Positions 14,576-21,753 of a stretch of 33,824 nucleotides of DNA are shown piece after piece (position 1 is the stretch's first letter; each line of letters opens with the position of its first letter). This DNA comes from a virus. The DNA lies in the IMG/VR virus record IMGVR_UViG_3300043403_000115, positions 1-33,824 of that record. One strand, 5' to 3'. The position numbers were made by a program, and so were the translations under genes. The notes under the pieces are model-generated. The model searched no databases and was not told the origin of the DNA. It saw only the letters and a list, made by a program, of their open reading frames with translations.

Positions 14576-15397
14576 ATGCCTAACATTCTCCGTCACGATC
14601 AAACCACCCGCGCCTTGCGGGATATGGCCCTCGCCCAGCTTCGGTCGGATGGCTACACCGTCACCCGCGCCCCCGCTGCGCAGTTCTCCCTGCTGCGGCA
14701 GATTTACATCGTCTCGAAGGGCGATGCGTCCCGCAGCGTCGCCCTGCGCACGTCGACCACGGGCTGGATTGGCTTTCGCCGGGATGGTGATCGGTTTCCG
14801 ACTCTTGATGGTGTCGATTCGGTGCTGCACGTCAATCTTCGCCCGACGCGCGATTCGTTCTGGTTCAAGCTGGTGCCCGTCGGCTTTGTCGTCGAGTATC
14901 TGCGGCTGGTGATGGCTGTCCATGTAGCCAAGAAAAAACCTTCAGAGCCCATCATCTGGATTGCGGGCGACATTTTCCACGCTGACGCGACGGATGATGA
15001 CTTCATCCCGCCGTTGCTTCATTTCCTGCCCGACGGCAAGACTGACGACGAGGACGCCGACCCCGAGCAGATTCGCCCGGAGTTTGCCACGGCGCTCGGG
15101 ATGCCCGACTGGCTGGAGGCCGTGATTCTTGAACGGTCGATGATGGCCGTGACGTCGCCCGAGGACTTGCTGCGCACGATCCTTGTCGATCACTTCGCTC
15201 CCTTGCGCCCTGTCGCGGTCGCGGACACCGTTGTGCCGCTCTCGGTCGGGATCCCGCTCTGGGCCATGACGGCGCTCTCTGCACGGGCCGAAGGGCTGGG
15301 CATGGACGCACCCGAGTTGCTCAAGGTGATGGCCGTCCGGGCGGCGGTCGACGAGGCCACGCCGGGCGTCACCGGGCTCGCACGGGGGCTGATCTGA
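14576..15397 (+). CDS. hypothetical protein with possible C-terminal ribbon-helix-helix
   Basis: The protein has 273 residues. The N-terminal 110 residues look like a mixed alpha/beta domain (TRALRDMALAQLRSDGYTVT, then SVALRTSTTGWIGF), faintly like a restriction-endonuclease-type fold, without a clear active site. The last 45 residues, VVPLSVGIPLWAMTALSARA followed by EGLGMDAPELLKVMAVRAAV, fit the strand-helix-turn-helix pattern of ribbon-helix-helix DNA-binding domains. That makes a regulator possible but unproven. CTGAAAGG ends 7 nt before the ATG. It has its own operator-promoter. The stop overlaps a 34-codon membrane gene (TGATG). Confidence 0.72.
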   Translation: MPNILRHDQTTRALRDMALAQLRSDGYTVTRAPAAQFSLLRQIYIVSKGDASRSVALRTSTTGWIGFRRDGDRFPTLDGVDSVLHVNLRPTRDSFWFKLVPVGFVVEYLRLVMAVHVAKKKPSEPIIWIAGDIFHADATDDDFIPPLLHFLPDGKTDDEDADPEQIRPEFATALGMPDWLEAVILERSMMAVTSPEDLLRTILVDHFAPLRPVAVADTVVPLSVGIPLWAMTALSARAEGLGMDAPELLKVMAVRAAVDEATPGVTGLARGLI

Positions 15398-15501
15398 TGG
15401 GCCGTCGTCGCTTCGACTTCAGTTATGGCGGCTGGCTGGTCTTCACCATCGTTGCTGGCACGCTCATCTGGGCTGCCATCCTGTTTTTCATCTTCACCTG
15501 A
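15397..15501 (+). CDS. 34-residue single-span membrane protein
   Basis: Translated directly: MGRRRFDFSYGG, then a membrane helix (WLVFTIVAGTLIWAAILFF) and IFT. The start overlaps the previous stop (TGATG). Its own stop codon is the TGA within the CTGAAAGG ribosome site of the next gene. The positive N-terminus (RRR) predicts the N-terminus in the cytoplasm. Function is unknown; small single-span phage proteins often act in lysis or superinfection exclusion. Confidence 0.65.
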   Translation: MGRRRFDFSYGGWLVFTIVAGTLIWAAILFFIFT

Positions 15502-15513
15502 AAGGTTCTTCCC

Positions 15514-15645
15514 GTGTGCGACAACTGCAAATCGAAAAAAGGCGTTAGCGCCTTCTGGTGGGTCTTCTGGGCCCTTGTCTGCTGGCCTGTCCTTTTCTTC
15601 GTCCATCGTGAAGACGAGGCCAAGCGGCGGGGGTGCGACTCGTGA
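15514..15645 (+). CDS. 43-residue membrane protein with CxxC (GTG start)
   Basis: It starts at GTG 15514, 8 nt after CTGAAAGG. The product begins MCDNCKSKKG, followed by a Trp-rich membrane helix (FWWVFWALVCWPVLFFV) and a charged tail HREDEAKRRGCDS. The CxxC at residues 2-5 could bind metal or form a disulfide. The stop overlaps the SNase GTG start (GTGA), so it should be made together with that exported nuclease. Confidence 0.62.
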   Translation: MCDNCKSKKGVSAFWWVFWALVCWPVLFFVHREDEAKRRGCDS

Positions 15646-16109
15646 TTCGCCCTTACCTCTCCCCGCTTCTGTCTGTCCTCTGGTGGTCGGCTCTTGCGAC
15701 TTGCTTTTTCATGCAAGTCGTCGGGGCTGCCGATGCCGGGACGGTTTCCGGCCCTGCCACGAAGGTGGTGGACGGCGACACGCTCTGGGTGGGTGGCGTG
15801 AAGATCCGGCTCAATGGGGTGGACGCCCCGGAAATGGACACCGACCTTGGCCGTCGCGCGCGGCTGGCCATGTATGAAATCGTCGACGGGCGGCAGCTTG
15901 CCTGCGACCTGTCGGGGGCCAAGTCCTATGACCGCTTGGTGGGGGTCTGCACCCTCACCACGGGGCCGCAGGCGGGCTCTGACGTGGGCGCTGTCCTCAT
16001 CATGCAGGGCTTTGCTCTGGACTGCCCCCGTTACTCTGGCGGGCGCTATGCGGACTTGGAAACCGCCCGCGCGCAGGCGATGATCCCGTCGTCGAATTAT
16101 TGCGACTGA
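15642..16109 (+). CDS. exported staphylococcal-nuclease-like (SNase) protein
   Basis: The protein has 155 residues with a signal peptide (about 1-31: MIRPYLSPLLSVLWWSALAT, then CFFMQVVGAADA). The SNase core follows: VVDGDTLWV (D44, D46, T47), IRLNGVDAPE (R56, D61, E64) and YDRLVG (R98). These match the Ca2+-binding and catalytic residues of Staphylococcus nuclease (D21, D40, T41, R35, E43, R87), so it should be active. The start at 15642 overlaps the previous stop (GTGA); an in-frame GTG three codons upstream is possible. Part of the signal sequence (TCFFMQV) is encoded by a copy of the dispersed GACTTGC hairpin. The mature enzyme would act in the periplasm or outside the cell on DNA or RNA. 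Confidence 0.88.
   Translation: MIRPYLSPLLSVLWWSALATCFFMQVVGAADAGTVSGPATKVVDGDTLWVGGVKIRLNGVDAPEMDTDLGRRARLAMYEIVDGRQLACDLSGAKSYDRLVGVCTLTTGPQAGSDVGAVLIMQGFALDCPRYSGGRYADLETARAQAMIPSSNYCD
15697..15720. repeat. GACTTGC-type hairpin within the SNase signal-peptide codons
   Basis: CGACTTGC (15697-15704) and GCAAGTCG (15713-15720) pair perfectly around TTTTTCAT. It is the longest uninterrupted stem of this repeat family in the window. Confidence 0.8.
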
Positions 16110-16112
16110 GTG

Positions 16113-16146
16113 AAGGCTGGCCTTGACAAGTCCCGTCGGATGCATC
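16113..16146 (+). promoter_or_regulatory. operator-promoter 3
   Basis: The perfect palindrome AAGGCTGGCCTT (16113-16124) overlaps TTGACA (16123-16128). At 17 bp there is CACCTT rather than a TATAAT-like box, much as in promoter 1. It drives the 16201-17088 operon. Confidence 0.72.
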
Positions 16147-16200
16147 ACCTTCTGATTCATGCGGCGGGGCTGTCCCATCGCTGTCTGAAAGGTTCCTGCA

Positions 16201-16506
16201 ATGACCCCCCTGCCCCTATCCCGCGTCGTCCAGATCGCTCTCGCCCATGCGGCGAACCACGACCACGCGACTGCCTTGACCCAAGTGGTCGGCATTGAAA
16301 CCGTCACCCCGACCGTCTGGGTCGTGAAGACGAAGACCTTCCGGCACACCATGGCAAACACCGGCTGGCTGCTCATCCACCTTCCCGACGCCCTTGCCGA
16401 GACCCACCCCGGTGGCGAGTGCATCTCTGGCTTCTACTGCATCGACTTCGTGACCGAAAACGGCGCGTTCACCGGGGCCAAGAAACTTGCGGAGGGGGTC
16501 GCATGA
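16201..16506 (+). CDS. hypothetical protein
   Basis: The product has 101 residues. Its N-terminal helix (SRVVQIALAHAANHDHATAL) is followed by what looks like strands (VWVVKTKTFRHTM). The family was not recognised. CTGAAAGG ends 8 nt before the ATG, and the gene is first behind operator-promoter 3. Its stop overlaps the next start (ATGA). Confidence 0.72.
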   Translation: MTPLPLSRVVQIALAHAANHDHATALTQVVGIETVTPTVWVVKTKTFRHTMANTGWLLIHLPDALAETHPGGECISGFYCIDFVTENGAFTGAKKLAEGVA

Positions 16507-16724
16507 CCACCCGACGCATTCAGGCCGCGCTGGATGTGGTAACGTCCGAGGGGTTCGTCATCGACGACTATCGGATGTCGCGGCATCTGGTGGTCAAGGC
16601 CACCCACCCCGACGGCGTCGCATCCGTCTTCTGCACGTCCCTCACCCCGTCCGACCATCGCACCTTGCTGAATTTCCGTTCCGAGGTCCGTCGCGCTCTC
16701 AAGAAAGGTTGCCCCAATGTCTGA
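16503..16724 (+). CDS. small hypothetical protein, HicA-like size and pattern
   Basis: The product has 73 residues with an alpha-beta-beta-beta-alpha-like pattern: IQAALDVVTSEGFVIDDY, HLVVKATHPDG, VASVFCTSLTPSDHRTLLNF, RSEVRRALKKG. The size and the turn before the last helix resemble dsRBD-like HicA/YcfA proteins, but the usual catalytic His-containing strand is not obvious. No HicB-like partner follows. The fold call is weak. The start is set by the ATGA overlap. Confidence 0.6.
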   Translation: MTTRRIQAALDVVTSEGFVIDDYRMSRHLVVKATHPDGVASVFCTSLTPSDHRTLLNFRSEVRRALKKGCPNV

Positions 16725-17088
16725 CCTGAACGTCGCCAAGATCAACACCACCTTGCGCATGGTCGCCAAGCTGGGGGCCGAGAGTCATGCGGCGGGCGAC
16801 GCCGCTGCCAAGCAGGCAAAGGCGGCGGGCCACCGTCGGCTGGAAAGGAAGATGCAGACCGTCAACAAGGCGCACCGGGCGACCGGGACCGCCTGCGAGG
16901 CGACGCTCTGGCTGGCGTCCCTCGTGACCGCGCGCATGGCGAAGTCCACCATGGACCGCGACGTGCAGTCTGACCGCTTCCTGAAATTCGCGCTGGACGG
17001 GGTGAGTCTGGTCGACGACCTGAATTTCGAAGCGAACATCGTTGCGGGATTGCAGCCTGATCTTGGGAAGTCGAAGCCTCGCCGTTAA
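16717..17088 (+). CDS. small basic helical protein
   Basis: The product has 123 residues, with an Ala/Lys/Arg-rich, probably helical first half (AAAKQAKAAGHRRLERKMQ) and a basic tail (GKSKPRR). No family was recognised. It overlaps the previous gene by 8 bp, with GAAAGG upstream of the ATG. The stop overlaps the first bases of operator-promoter 4, so the operon ends there. Confidence 0.7.
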   Translation: MSDLNVAKINTTLRMVAKLGAESHAAGDAAAKQAKAAGHRRLERKMQTVNKAHRATGTACEATLWLASLVTARMAKSTMDRDVQSDRFLKFALDGVSLVDDLNFEANIVAGLQPDLGKSKPRR

Positions 17089-17125
17089 GGCTGGCCTTGA
17101 CAATCCAGACCCTCTCTGCTATATT
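17087..17125 (+). promoter_or_regulatory. operator-promoter 4 (best sigma70-like match)
   Basis: The perfect palindrome AAGGCTGGCCTT (17087-17098) overlaps TTGACA (17097-17102), followed 17 bp later by TATATT (17120-17125). This is the clearest full promoter of the set. Confidence 0.9.
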
Positions 17126-17152
17126 CCCTGAGTCAATGAAAGGACTTACACC

Positions 17153-17911
17153 ATGTGGATTCTGTTTTCTAACGATCAAGGCGGCGGATTCGCGTCCGTC
17201 GTTGCCAAGGATGCGGCGGGCAAGCCGTCGGGCCCGGAGGCCGCTGCGATTCTCTCTGTCCGATTCCGTCGGGCCGAAGATGCGGCCAAGCTGTTCCCCG
17301 GCCATCCTTATGTCCCGACCCCGCACGGGGATTACGCGGGCCGGGTGTTTGCCACCCGCACGCAGGTCGCCGAAGTCCTCGCCCGCGAGGCTCTGTCGAT
17401 GAATTACGACAACTTCAAGTCGTCTCTGCCGAAGGCGGACGCTGCCATCTACAACGCCTGCATGGCGGGCTGGTCGGTGTTCGGCAAGCTGCAGCCGGGC
17501 GGGCCTTACGGTCGCACCGCGCAGCCCTCGCGCCAGCCCGATCTCTGGTCGGAGACGTGGGATGACTACAACACGCGCAACCGGGCCGCGCGCCTCTCGC
17601 ACAGTTCGGAGGTCGGTGCCTCGCGCACCGATCCCTTTTGCGACGGATGCGGGGTCCGCTTCGGGGTCTCGCGGCTCTCTGCCGGGCTTTGTCCTGAGTG
17701 CGCTGTCGGACAGGAAGGCGCGCAAGCGCAAGGCGAAGCGGGCGCGGGCGAAGGCCCGGAAGCGTGCTGGTGCTGCGGCTTGACGGCGGACGACCTGCCC
17801 ATCGGCCATGGGTTCGACCTGCACGGGTGCTGCCCTGAGTGCGCGTCCGAGTTTGCGGATGCGGGTTTCACCGAGGCCGAGATTCTGGACGAACGCGACC
17901 AGCTTGCCTGA
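17153..17911 (+). CDS. hypothetical protein with two C-terminal zinc-ribbon-like modules
   Basis: The protein has 252 residues. The first 150 residues have no recognised motif. The C-terminal 100 contain paired knuckles: CDGCGVRFG with GLCPEC (about 163-183), a Gly/Ala/Glu linker, then CWCCG with GCCPEC (about 205-229). Two such modules suggest zinc ribbons for nucleic-acid or protein binding. GAAAGG ends 9 nt before the ATG. It is a single-gene unit between promoter 4 and a GC hairpin. Confidence 0.75.
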   Translation: MWILFSNDQGGGFASVVAKDAAGKPSGPEAAAILSVRFRRAEDAAKLFPGHPYVPTPHGDYAGRVFATRTQVAEVLAREALSMNYDNFKSSLPKADAAIYNACMAGWSVFGKLQPGGPYGRTAQPSRQPDLWSETWDDYNTRNRAARLSHSSEVGASRTDPFCDGCGVRFGVSRLSAGLCPECAVGQEGAQAQGEAGAGEGPEACWCCGLTADDLPIGHGFDLHGCCPECASEFADAGFTEAEILDERDQLA

Positions 17912-17917
17912 CCCCCT

Positions 17918-17943
17918 GCCCTGTCCGCTCGCGCGGGCAGGGC
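17918..17943 (+). terminator. GC hairpin after the zinc-ribbon gene (no U tract)
   Basis: An 11-bp stem (17918-17928 with 17933-17943, one G-T pair) closes a TCGC tetraloop, 7 bp after the stop codon. No T run follows, so it may protect mRNA 3' ends or weakly terminate. Confidence 0.6.
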
Positions 17944-17968
17944 TTGCCTGACCTGAAAGGACGACCCC

Positions 17969-18310
17969 ATGAAACTGACCCCCTGTGCTGCATGCCCGTT
18001 CCGGCGCGACAGCCTTCCCGGCTATCTTGGCGAAGCGACGGGCGACCCCCAGTCGTTTGTTTTTTCCATCTGGTCGGAGGCCGTCCGTCAGCCCTGCCAC
18101 CTTGCCGTGGACTGGGAGTCATCATCCGCGCAACGCGAGGCGCGCAGGGCACCCCTTTGCCGTGGCGCTCTGATTGCAATGCGGAATTGCGCGAAGATGC
18201 CCGTCGACGCGGAGGTCGGACTCGCCGTGCGAAACACTGACCCCGACCGAGAGACGGTCTTCTCCCACATCGGCGAGTTTATCGCCCATCACACCGTGGT
18301 GCTGAAATGA
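17969..18310 (+). CDS. Cys-motif protein (CxxCPFRRD family)
   Basis: The product has 113 residues. The pattern is CAACPFRRDSLPGYLG, then QPCHLAVDW, then CRGALIAMRNCAKMP. This is a common small phage family in which Cys and His residues probably bind a metal; the role is unknown. A related CxxCPYRRD protein lies at 29250. CTGAAAGG ends 8 nt before the ATG. The stop overlaps the next gene (ATGA). Confidence 0.78.
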   Translation: MKLTPCAACPFRRDSLPGYLGEATGDPQSFVFSIWSEAVRQPCHLAVDWESSSAQREARRAPLCRGALIAMRNCAKMPVDAEVGLAVRNTDPDRETVFSHIGEFIAHHTVVLK

Positions 18311-19629
18311 CCTCGACCGACCTTGCCGCCCCCGACTACGTTCGCTGGGGCATTGCTGATCCGAAGAACGCCACCCTTTGGGCGCGGGGGGCGAAGTCGC
18401 AGGCGCGCTGTTTCAACCGCCTGCGCGCCGACGTGCTGGCTGCGCGGGTCATCATCTTCGACGCCGCTGCCTCTGCCATTGTCGGGCGTGTGGCCAGCCT
18501 GCCGCCTGCCGACCTGTTGCGCGCGGCCACGTCCGCCCGCCTGCCATGGCCCACGGCGCTGGTCTCCATCGACTACCACTCCTACCTGAACGAAACGACA
18601 CCGGGCGGTCTTGAGGCCCGGATGGGGGGCACCGAGAATGTGCCCTCCGACATGCCCATCCTGATCACGTCCGACGATTCGGGCTGCAGGGGTCGCGCGT
18701 CGATCATGGGTCAGCTCAAGATCACCCAGACCGAGAAGTTTGTCGGCCTGACCGTGGAGCCCATCGGGGTTTCGTTCGACTTCTCGGGTGAGACCCCTGC
18801 GCAGGGCTCTGCCCGCTGCACCGCCCTTGTCGCCGCTGCCATGAAGACCGACGTCGACCGGATCCTCAAGGATGCCGACGCCAACTTTGCGACCAAGCCC
18901 CAGCCCGTCTCCGAGCAGGTCCGCCAGATCATCAACGGCATCATGCGCGACCGTCCGTCGTCCGACGTCTGGCTGCTCGGGTCGTCCTTCCTGCCGCCGC
19001 TGATCACCATGCGCGACGCGCAGTCGCGGGACTTCGAGGGGTCAGTGGAGGACCGTCAGGTCTGGCTGCGCGACCTGCAGGCCGAGACCGACGCCTTGGC
19101 TGCCGTGGGTCGCATGCTGGCCTGCTCTTGGTCTGCCTATGCGTCGCCGCAGGACTTCAACGGCAGCGAAGGCTGGAACGACGAGATGCTGGTCGATCCC
19201 ATCTTCGAGTCGCGCGGCACGGGGCGGCTCTTGCTGGCCATCATGGCGATTCTCGGGGAGAGCGGTGCTACCGTGATCGAGACCACCCGGACGGGCGGCT
19301 CGAAGATGGTGGGGCACCGTCGGCTGCCGCTCATGACCCAGTCGCACGTCCGTATCGACCTGTCGCGGCTTTCGATCCTGCGCTCTGTCTCGGATGACCG
19401 CGACGGGCCAGCACGCGGGGTCCGGGTGGAGCATAACGTCCGGGGCCACTGGGCGCATTACCTGCGCAACGGCTCGCCCTCTTGCGCGCATGTCTGGACG
19501 CCCGACGGCGAGGCTGGCAAGCGTCAGCGGTGCGCATGCGGGGGCCTGCGGGTGTGGCGCTCCACCCACGTCCGGGGCTCTGCGACGAAGGGCTACGCCT
19601 TCACGTCTCCCGTCGCCGTCACGGCGTGA
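18307..19629 (+). CDS. large early protein of unknown function with C-terminal Cys/His module
   Basis: This is a 440-residue protein. No enzyme motif is seen in the first 370 residues. The C-terminus has HNVRGHWAHYLRNG, CAHVWTP, CACGGLRVWRSTHVRGSA and KGY. This H..RGHW / CxCGG / H.RG arrangement recurs in phage proteins of many hosts and probably binds metal or nucleic acid. It is coupled to the preceding Cys-motif gene by ATGA. Given its size and place in the early region it could be a core replication or takeover factor, but this is inference. Confidence 0.72.
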   Translation: MTSTDLAAPDYVRWGIADPKNATLWARGAKSQARCFNRLRADVLAARVIIFDAAASAIVGRVASLPPADLLRAATSARLPWPTALVSIDYHSYLNETTPGGLEARMGGTENVPSDMPILITSDDSGCRGRASIMGQLKITQTEKFVGLTVEPIGVSFDFSGETPAQGSARCTALVAAAMKTDVDRILKDADANFATKPQPVSEQVRQIINGIMRDRPSSDVWLLGSSFLPPLITMRDAQSRDFEGSVEDRQVWLRDLQAETDALAAVGRMLACSWSAYASPQDFNGSEGWNDEMLVDPIFESRGTGRLLLAIMAILGESGATVIETTRTGGSKMVGHRRLPLMTQSHVRIDLSRLSILRSVSDDRDGPARGVRVEHNVRGHWAHYLRNGSPSCAHVWTPDGEAGKRQRCACGGLRVWRSTHVRGSATKGYAFTSPVAVTA

Positions 19630-19635
19630 TTCGAC

Positions 19636-19671
19636 TTGCTTCCCCCCGCTGGCGATGTAAAGTCCAGCCTT
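19636..19671 (+). promoter_or_regulatory. promoter 6 with operator downstream of the -10
   Basis: A -35-like TTGCTT (19636-19641) and TAAAGT (19658-19663) are 16 bp apart. The operator variant AAGTCCAGCCTT (19660-19671) overlaps the -10 instead of the -35, and the CTGAAAGG ribosome site follows at once. The shifted position argues that the palindrome is a protein site and not part of the core promoter. Confidence 0.6.
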
Positions 19672-19690
19672 GCTGAAAGGAGACGTTTCA

Positions 19691-20293
19691 ATGACTGAAA
19701 ATCCCGACTCTGTTCCGGGCGAGGAGAGCCCCCCACCCATCGGCCACAACTCGGAGGCTGAACCCTCCGGTATGTCGCAGGCACGGCTGGTGATCGCCGA
19801 GAAACTTGCGGCGCTCGCGGTCGAAGCCTTGGCCCTGACCGACGATTCCGACGCCCTGTCCGAGAAGGAAAAGGCGAACGCAAAGCGGCTGAAAGAGATT
19901 CGCGTCAAGGCCCTGCCTGACCTTCTCGCCCAGTTCGGCGCGTCCGCTTGGGAAGGCGACGGGATGCGGGTGGCGCTGGCGACCGTGGTCAAGGGGGCGA
20001 TCTCTGCCGCGCCCGACACCGACAAGGCGCTCGGGCTTCTGCGCCAGTATGGTTTTCCGGGCGGGGTGGTCACGACGATGACCGTCGAGTTCGGGCCGGG
20101 CGAAAGCGACCTTGCGACGCAGATCGCCACGCTGCTCGGGGAGACGTTCCACCGCGAGGTCGCGCTGGAGAGGAAGGTTCACTCATCGACGCTTCAGGCG
20201 TTCGGTCGTGAAAAACTGGCCACAGGCTCGGATCTGGACCTGCGCCAGATCGGGCTCTCATCGTGGCTTGAAGCCACTGTCAAAAGGAAATGA
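19691..20293 (+). CDS. early protein with PIGHNS motif and coiled-coil-like region
   Basis: The protein has 200 residues. Residues 16-21 read PIGHNS, a short motif common at the N-terminus of alphaproteobacterial phage proteins. A charged helix (ALSEKEKANAKRLKEIRVKA) lies at about 55-80. The rest is a compact domain without a known signature. CTGAAAGG ends 10 nt before the ATG. The next gene starts at or just after its stop. The pair with the 20299 gene resembles phage operons for DNA replication or recombination accessory factors; function is not assignable from sequence. Confidence 0.72.
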   Translation: MTENPDSVPGEESPPPIGHNSEAEPSGMSQARLVIAEKLAALAVEALALTDDSDALSEKEKANAKRLKEIRVKALPDLLAQFGASAWEGDGMRVALATVVKGAISAAPDTDKALGLLRQYGFPGGVVTTMTVEFGPGESDLATQIATLLGETFHREVALERKVHSSTLQAFGREKLATGSDLDLRQIGLSSWLEATVKRK

Positions 20294-20298
20294 ACGCT

Positions 20299-21381
20299 AT
20301 GGCTATCGAAGAAATCGACCCCGAAACGGGCGAAGTGAAGACCACGGATCAGTCCGCTGAAATCGCGGCGCTGCAGGCAAAGCTGGCGGCTCTGACGGCG
20401 GCACCGAAGGCTCCCGTCGAGAGCGAAAACCCGAACCCGAACGCCGACGAGGAAGCTGCCGAGGCGGCTGCCATCGCGGCTGCCAAGACCAAGGCGGCGA
20501 ACGACAAGGCAGCGGCCAAGGTTGCGGCTGCGGTTGCCAAGGCTGCCGAGGATGCCAAGGCCACGGAGGCTGCCAAGCTGTCGGATCAGGCGCGGGCGTC
20601 CGGTCCCGCTGGCACGGCGGTCGCTACGGTGGGCGCTGGCGGGGCTCTGGCTGTCGGGGGCTCCATGGACATGGACGCGCTCATCTTGGCCGACGCGGGC
20701 CGTGGCCTGCACTTCGAAGCGCGCGACCTTCAGATTCCGCGCATCGCCTTGCTGCAGGACAACTCCCCGCAGGTCAAAAAGGGGACCATGGCCTATCTGC
20801 AGGGTGCCGAGGCTGGCATGCTGCTGAACACCAACAACAACGCGCTGATGACCGAAGTCTTCATGATCCCGGTCTATTACGCGCGGCGCTGGGTGGCATG
20901 GAAGGCGCGCGACGAAAAGGGCGCAGGCGGCGGTCTTGTCCGTCCCGACGTGTCGGAGGCCGAGTATCTGCGCTGCGAGGAGGTCTCCATCGGCAAGCGG
21001 TCCTACATCGACGCCAAGCACGGGCTGGTCGAAATCGTCGACACCCCGGAGTGGTTCGTCCTCTTGTCCAATGACGGGCTGTTCTACTATCCCGTCGCGA
21101 TCAGCATGCAGGGGACGAAGGCCAAGATCGCGGGCCGGATGAACACCACGATCATGTCGCAGGTCGTCGTGCTGCCCGACGGGCGCGAGGACACGCCTGC
21201 CCCGTGGGCGAACCTGTTCATTCTGGGTTCCAAGCGGGAAGGCGAGGGCTCGGAGGCTTACTTCAACTTCTCTGCGGTCCATCAGGGTCGGACGACGAGT
21301 GCCTCTGCCTACCTCAAGGCGAAGCAGTATGCGGCTCAGTTCGAGGCGGGTCTGGTGGATATCGCTCCCGTGCAGGACTGA
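20299..21381 (+). CDS. conserved phage protein with Ala/Lys-rich arm, possible DNA-binding replication accessory
   Basis: The protein has 360 residues. Residues about 15-110 are a low-complexity Ala/Lys/Glu arm, probably helical. The globular part starts at RDLQIPRIALLQDNSPQVKKG and continues with YLQGAEAGMLLNTN and VFMIPVYYARRWVAW. This is a recurrent caudovirus family sometimes found near recombination or single-strand-binding genes; that role is only suggested by context. An ATG at 20290 overlaps the upstream stop, but AAAAGG lies too close to it. The ATG at 20299, 10 nt from that site, is preferred. A GC hairpin follows the stop. Confidence 0.75.
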   Translation: MAIEEIDPETGEVKTTDQSAEIAALQAKLAALTAAPKAPVESENPNPNADEEAAEAAAIAAAKTKAANDKAAAKVAAAVAKAAEDAKATEAAKLSDQARASGPAGTAVATVGAGGALAVGGSMDMDALILADAGRGLHFEARDLQIPRIALLQDNSPQVKKGTMAYLQGAEAGMLLNTNNNALMTEVFMIPVYYARRWVAWKARDEKGAGGGLVRPDVSEAEYLRCEEVSIGKRSYIDAKHGLVEIVDTPEWFVLLSNDGLFYYPVAISMQGTKAKIAGRMNTTIMSQVVVLPDGREDTPAPWANLFILGSKREGEGSEAYFNFSAVHQGRTTSASAYLKAKQYAAQFEAGLVDIAPVQD

Positions 21382-21390
21382 TCTTCGACG

Positions 21391-21412
21391 CGGGCGGGGG
21401 AAACCTCGCCCG
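21391..21412 (+). terminator. GC hairpin with GAAA tetraloop
   Basis: CGGGCGGGG (21391-21399) pairs with CCTCGCCCG (21404-21412, one G-T) around GAAA, 10 bp after the stop codon. The stem is very stable, but only CT-rich sequence follows it. Confidence 0.6.
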
Positions 21413-21441
21413 TCACTCTCTCTCAAGGATGGAATAACCCC

Positions 21442-21669
21442 ATGTCGACCTTCACCCATCAACAGCGGGCCGCGCGTGAAAAGCTGGTCAGGCGCTACCT
21501 GAACGAGGGGCGCGGCGTGATCTGGATTGCCAAGAAACTGAACATCTCCAAGCAGGCGGTCTCGCAGTTCTGCGAGGTGCGCGGGTGGGGCGACGACGTC
21601 AAGGCGAACGACGCAAGGCTTCGGTCTCCCCGTAAAACGGCGGCGGGCGCGGCAGCGGATTCGGACTGA
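21442..21669 (+). CDS. small helix-turn-helix DNA-binding protein
   Basis: The product has 75 residues. Residues 10-50 form a predicted helix-turn-helix: REKLVRRYLNEGRGVIWIAK, then KLNISKQAVSQFCEVRGWG. IWIAKKLNISKQAVSQFCE is a classic HTH (first helix, turn, recognition helix). The tail is basic and Ala-rich. The gene ends only 8 bp before operator 5, so it is a reasonable candidate for the regulator that binds the AAGGCYRGMCTT palindromes; that link is inference. An AAGG site lies about 12 nt before the ATG. Confidence 0.75.
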   Translation: MSTFTHQQRAAREKLVRRYLNEGRGVIWIAKKLNISKQAVSQFCEVRGWGDDVKANDARLRSPRKTAAGAAADSD

Positions 21670-21676
21670 ATATGTT

Positions 21677-21715
21677 AAGGCTGGCCTTGACAACGACGGC
21701 GCGGAAGTCTAAGTC
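21677..21715 (+). promoter_or_regulatory. operator-promoter 5
   Basis: The perfect palindrome AAGGCTGGCCTT (21677-21688) overlaps TTGACA (21687-21692), with a -10 TAAGTC (21710-21715) after 17 bp. It drives the long 21754-24944 operon. Confidence 0.85.
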
Positions 21716-21753
21716 TCGCCCATGCCCGCTTGGGGCCCTGAAAGGTTCTGACC

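Noticed and set aside
15697-15720. TCFFMQV as a conserved peptide motif
   Set aside because: The same residues appear in non-coding frames at other copies of the hairpin, so the similarity comes from the DNA element and not from protein conservation.
16503-17088. HicAB toxin-antitoxin pair
   Set aside because: The 73-aa protein only loosely resembles HicA and the following 123-aa gene has no HicB fold or RHH signature.
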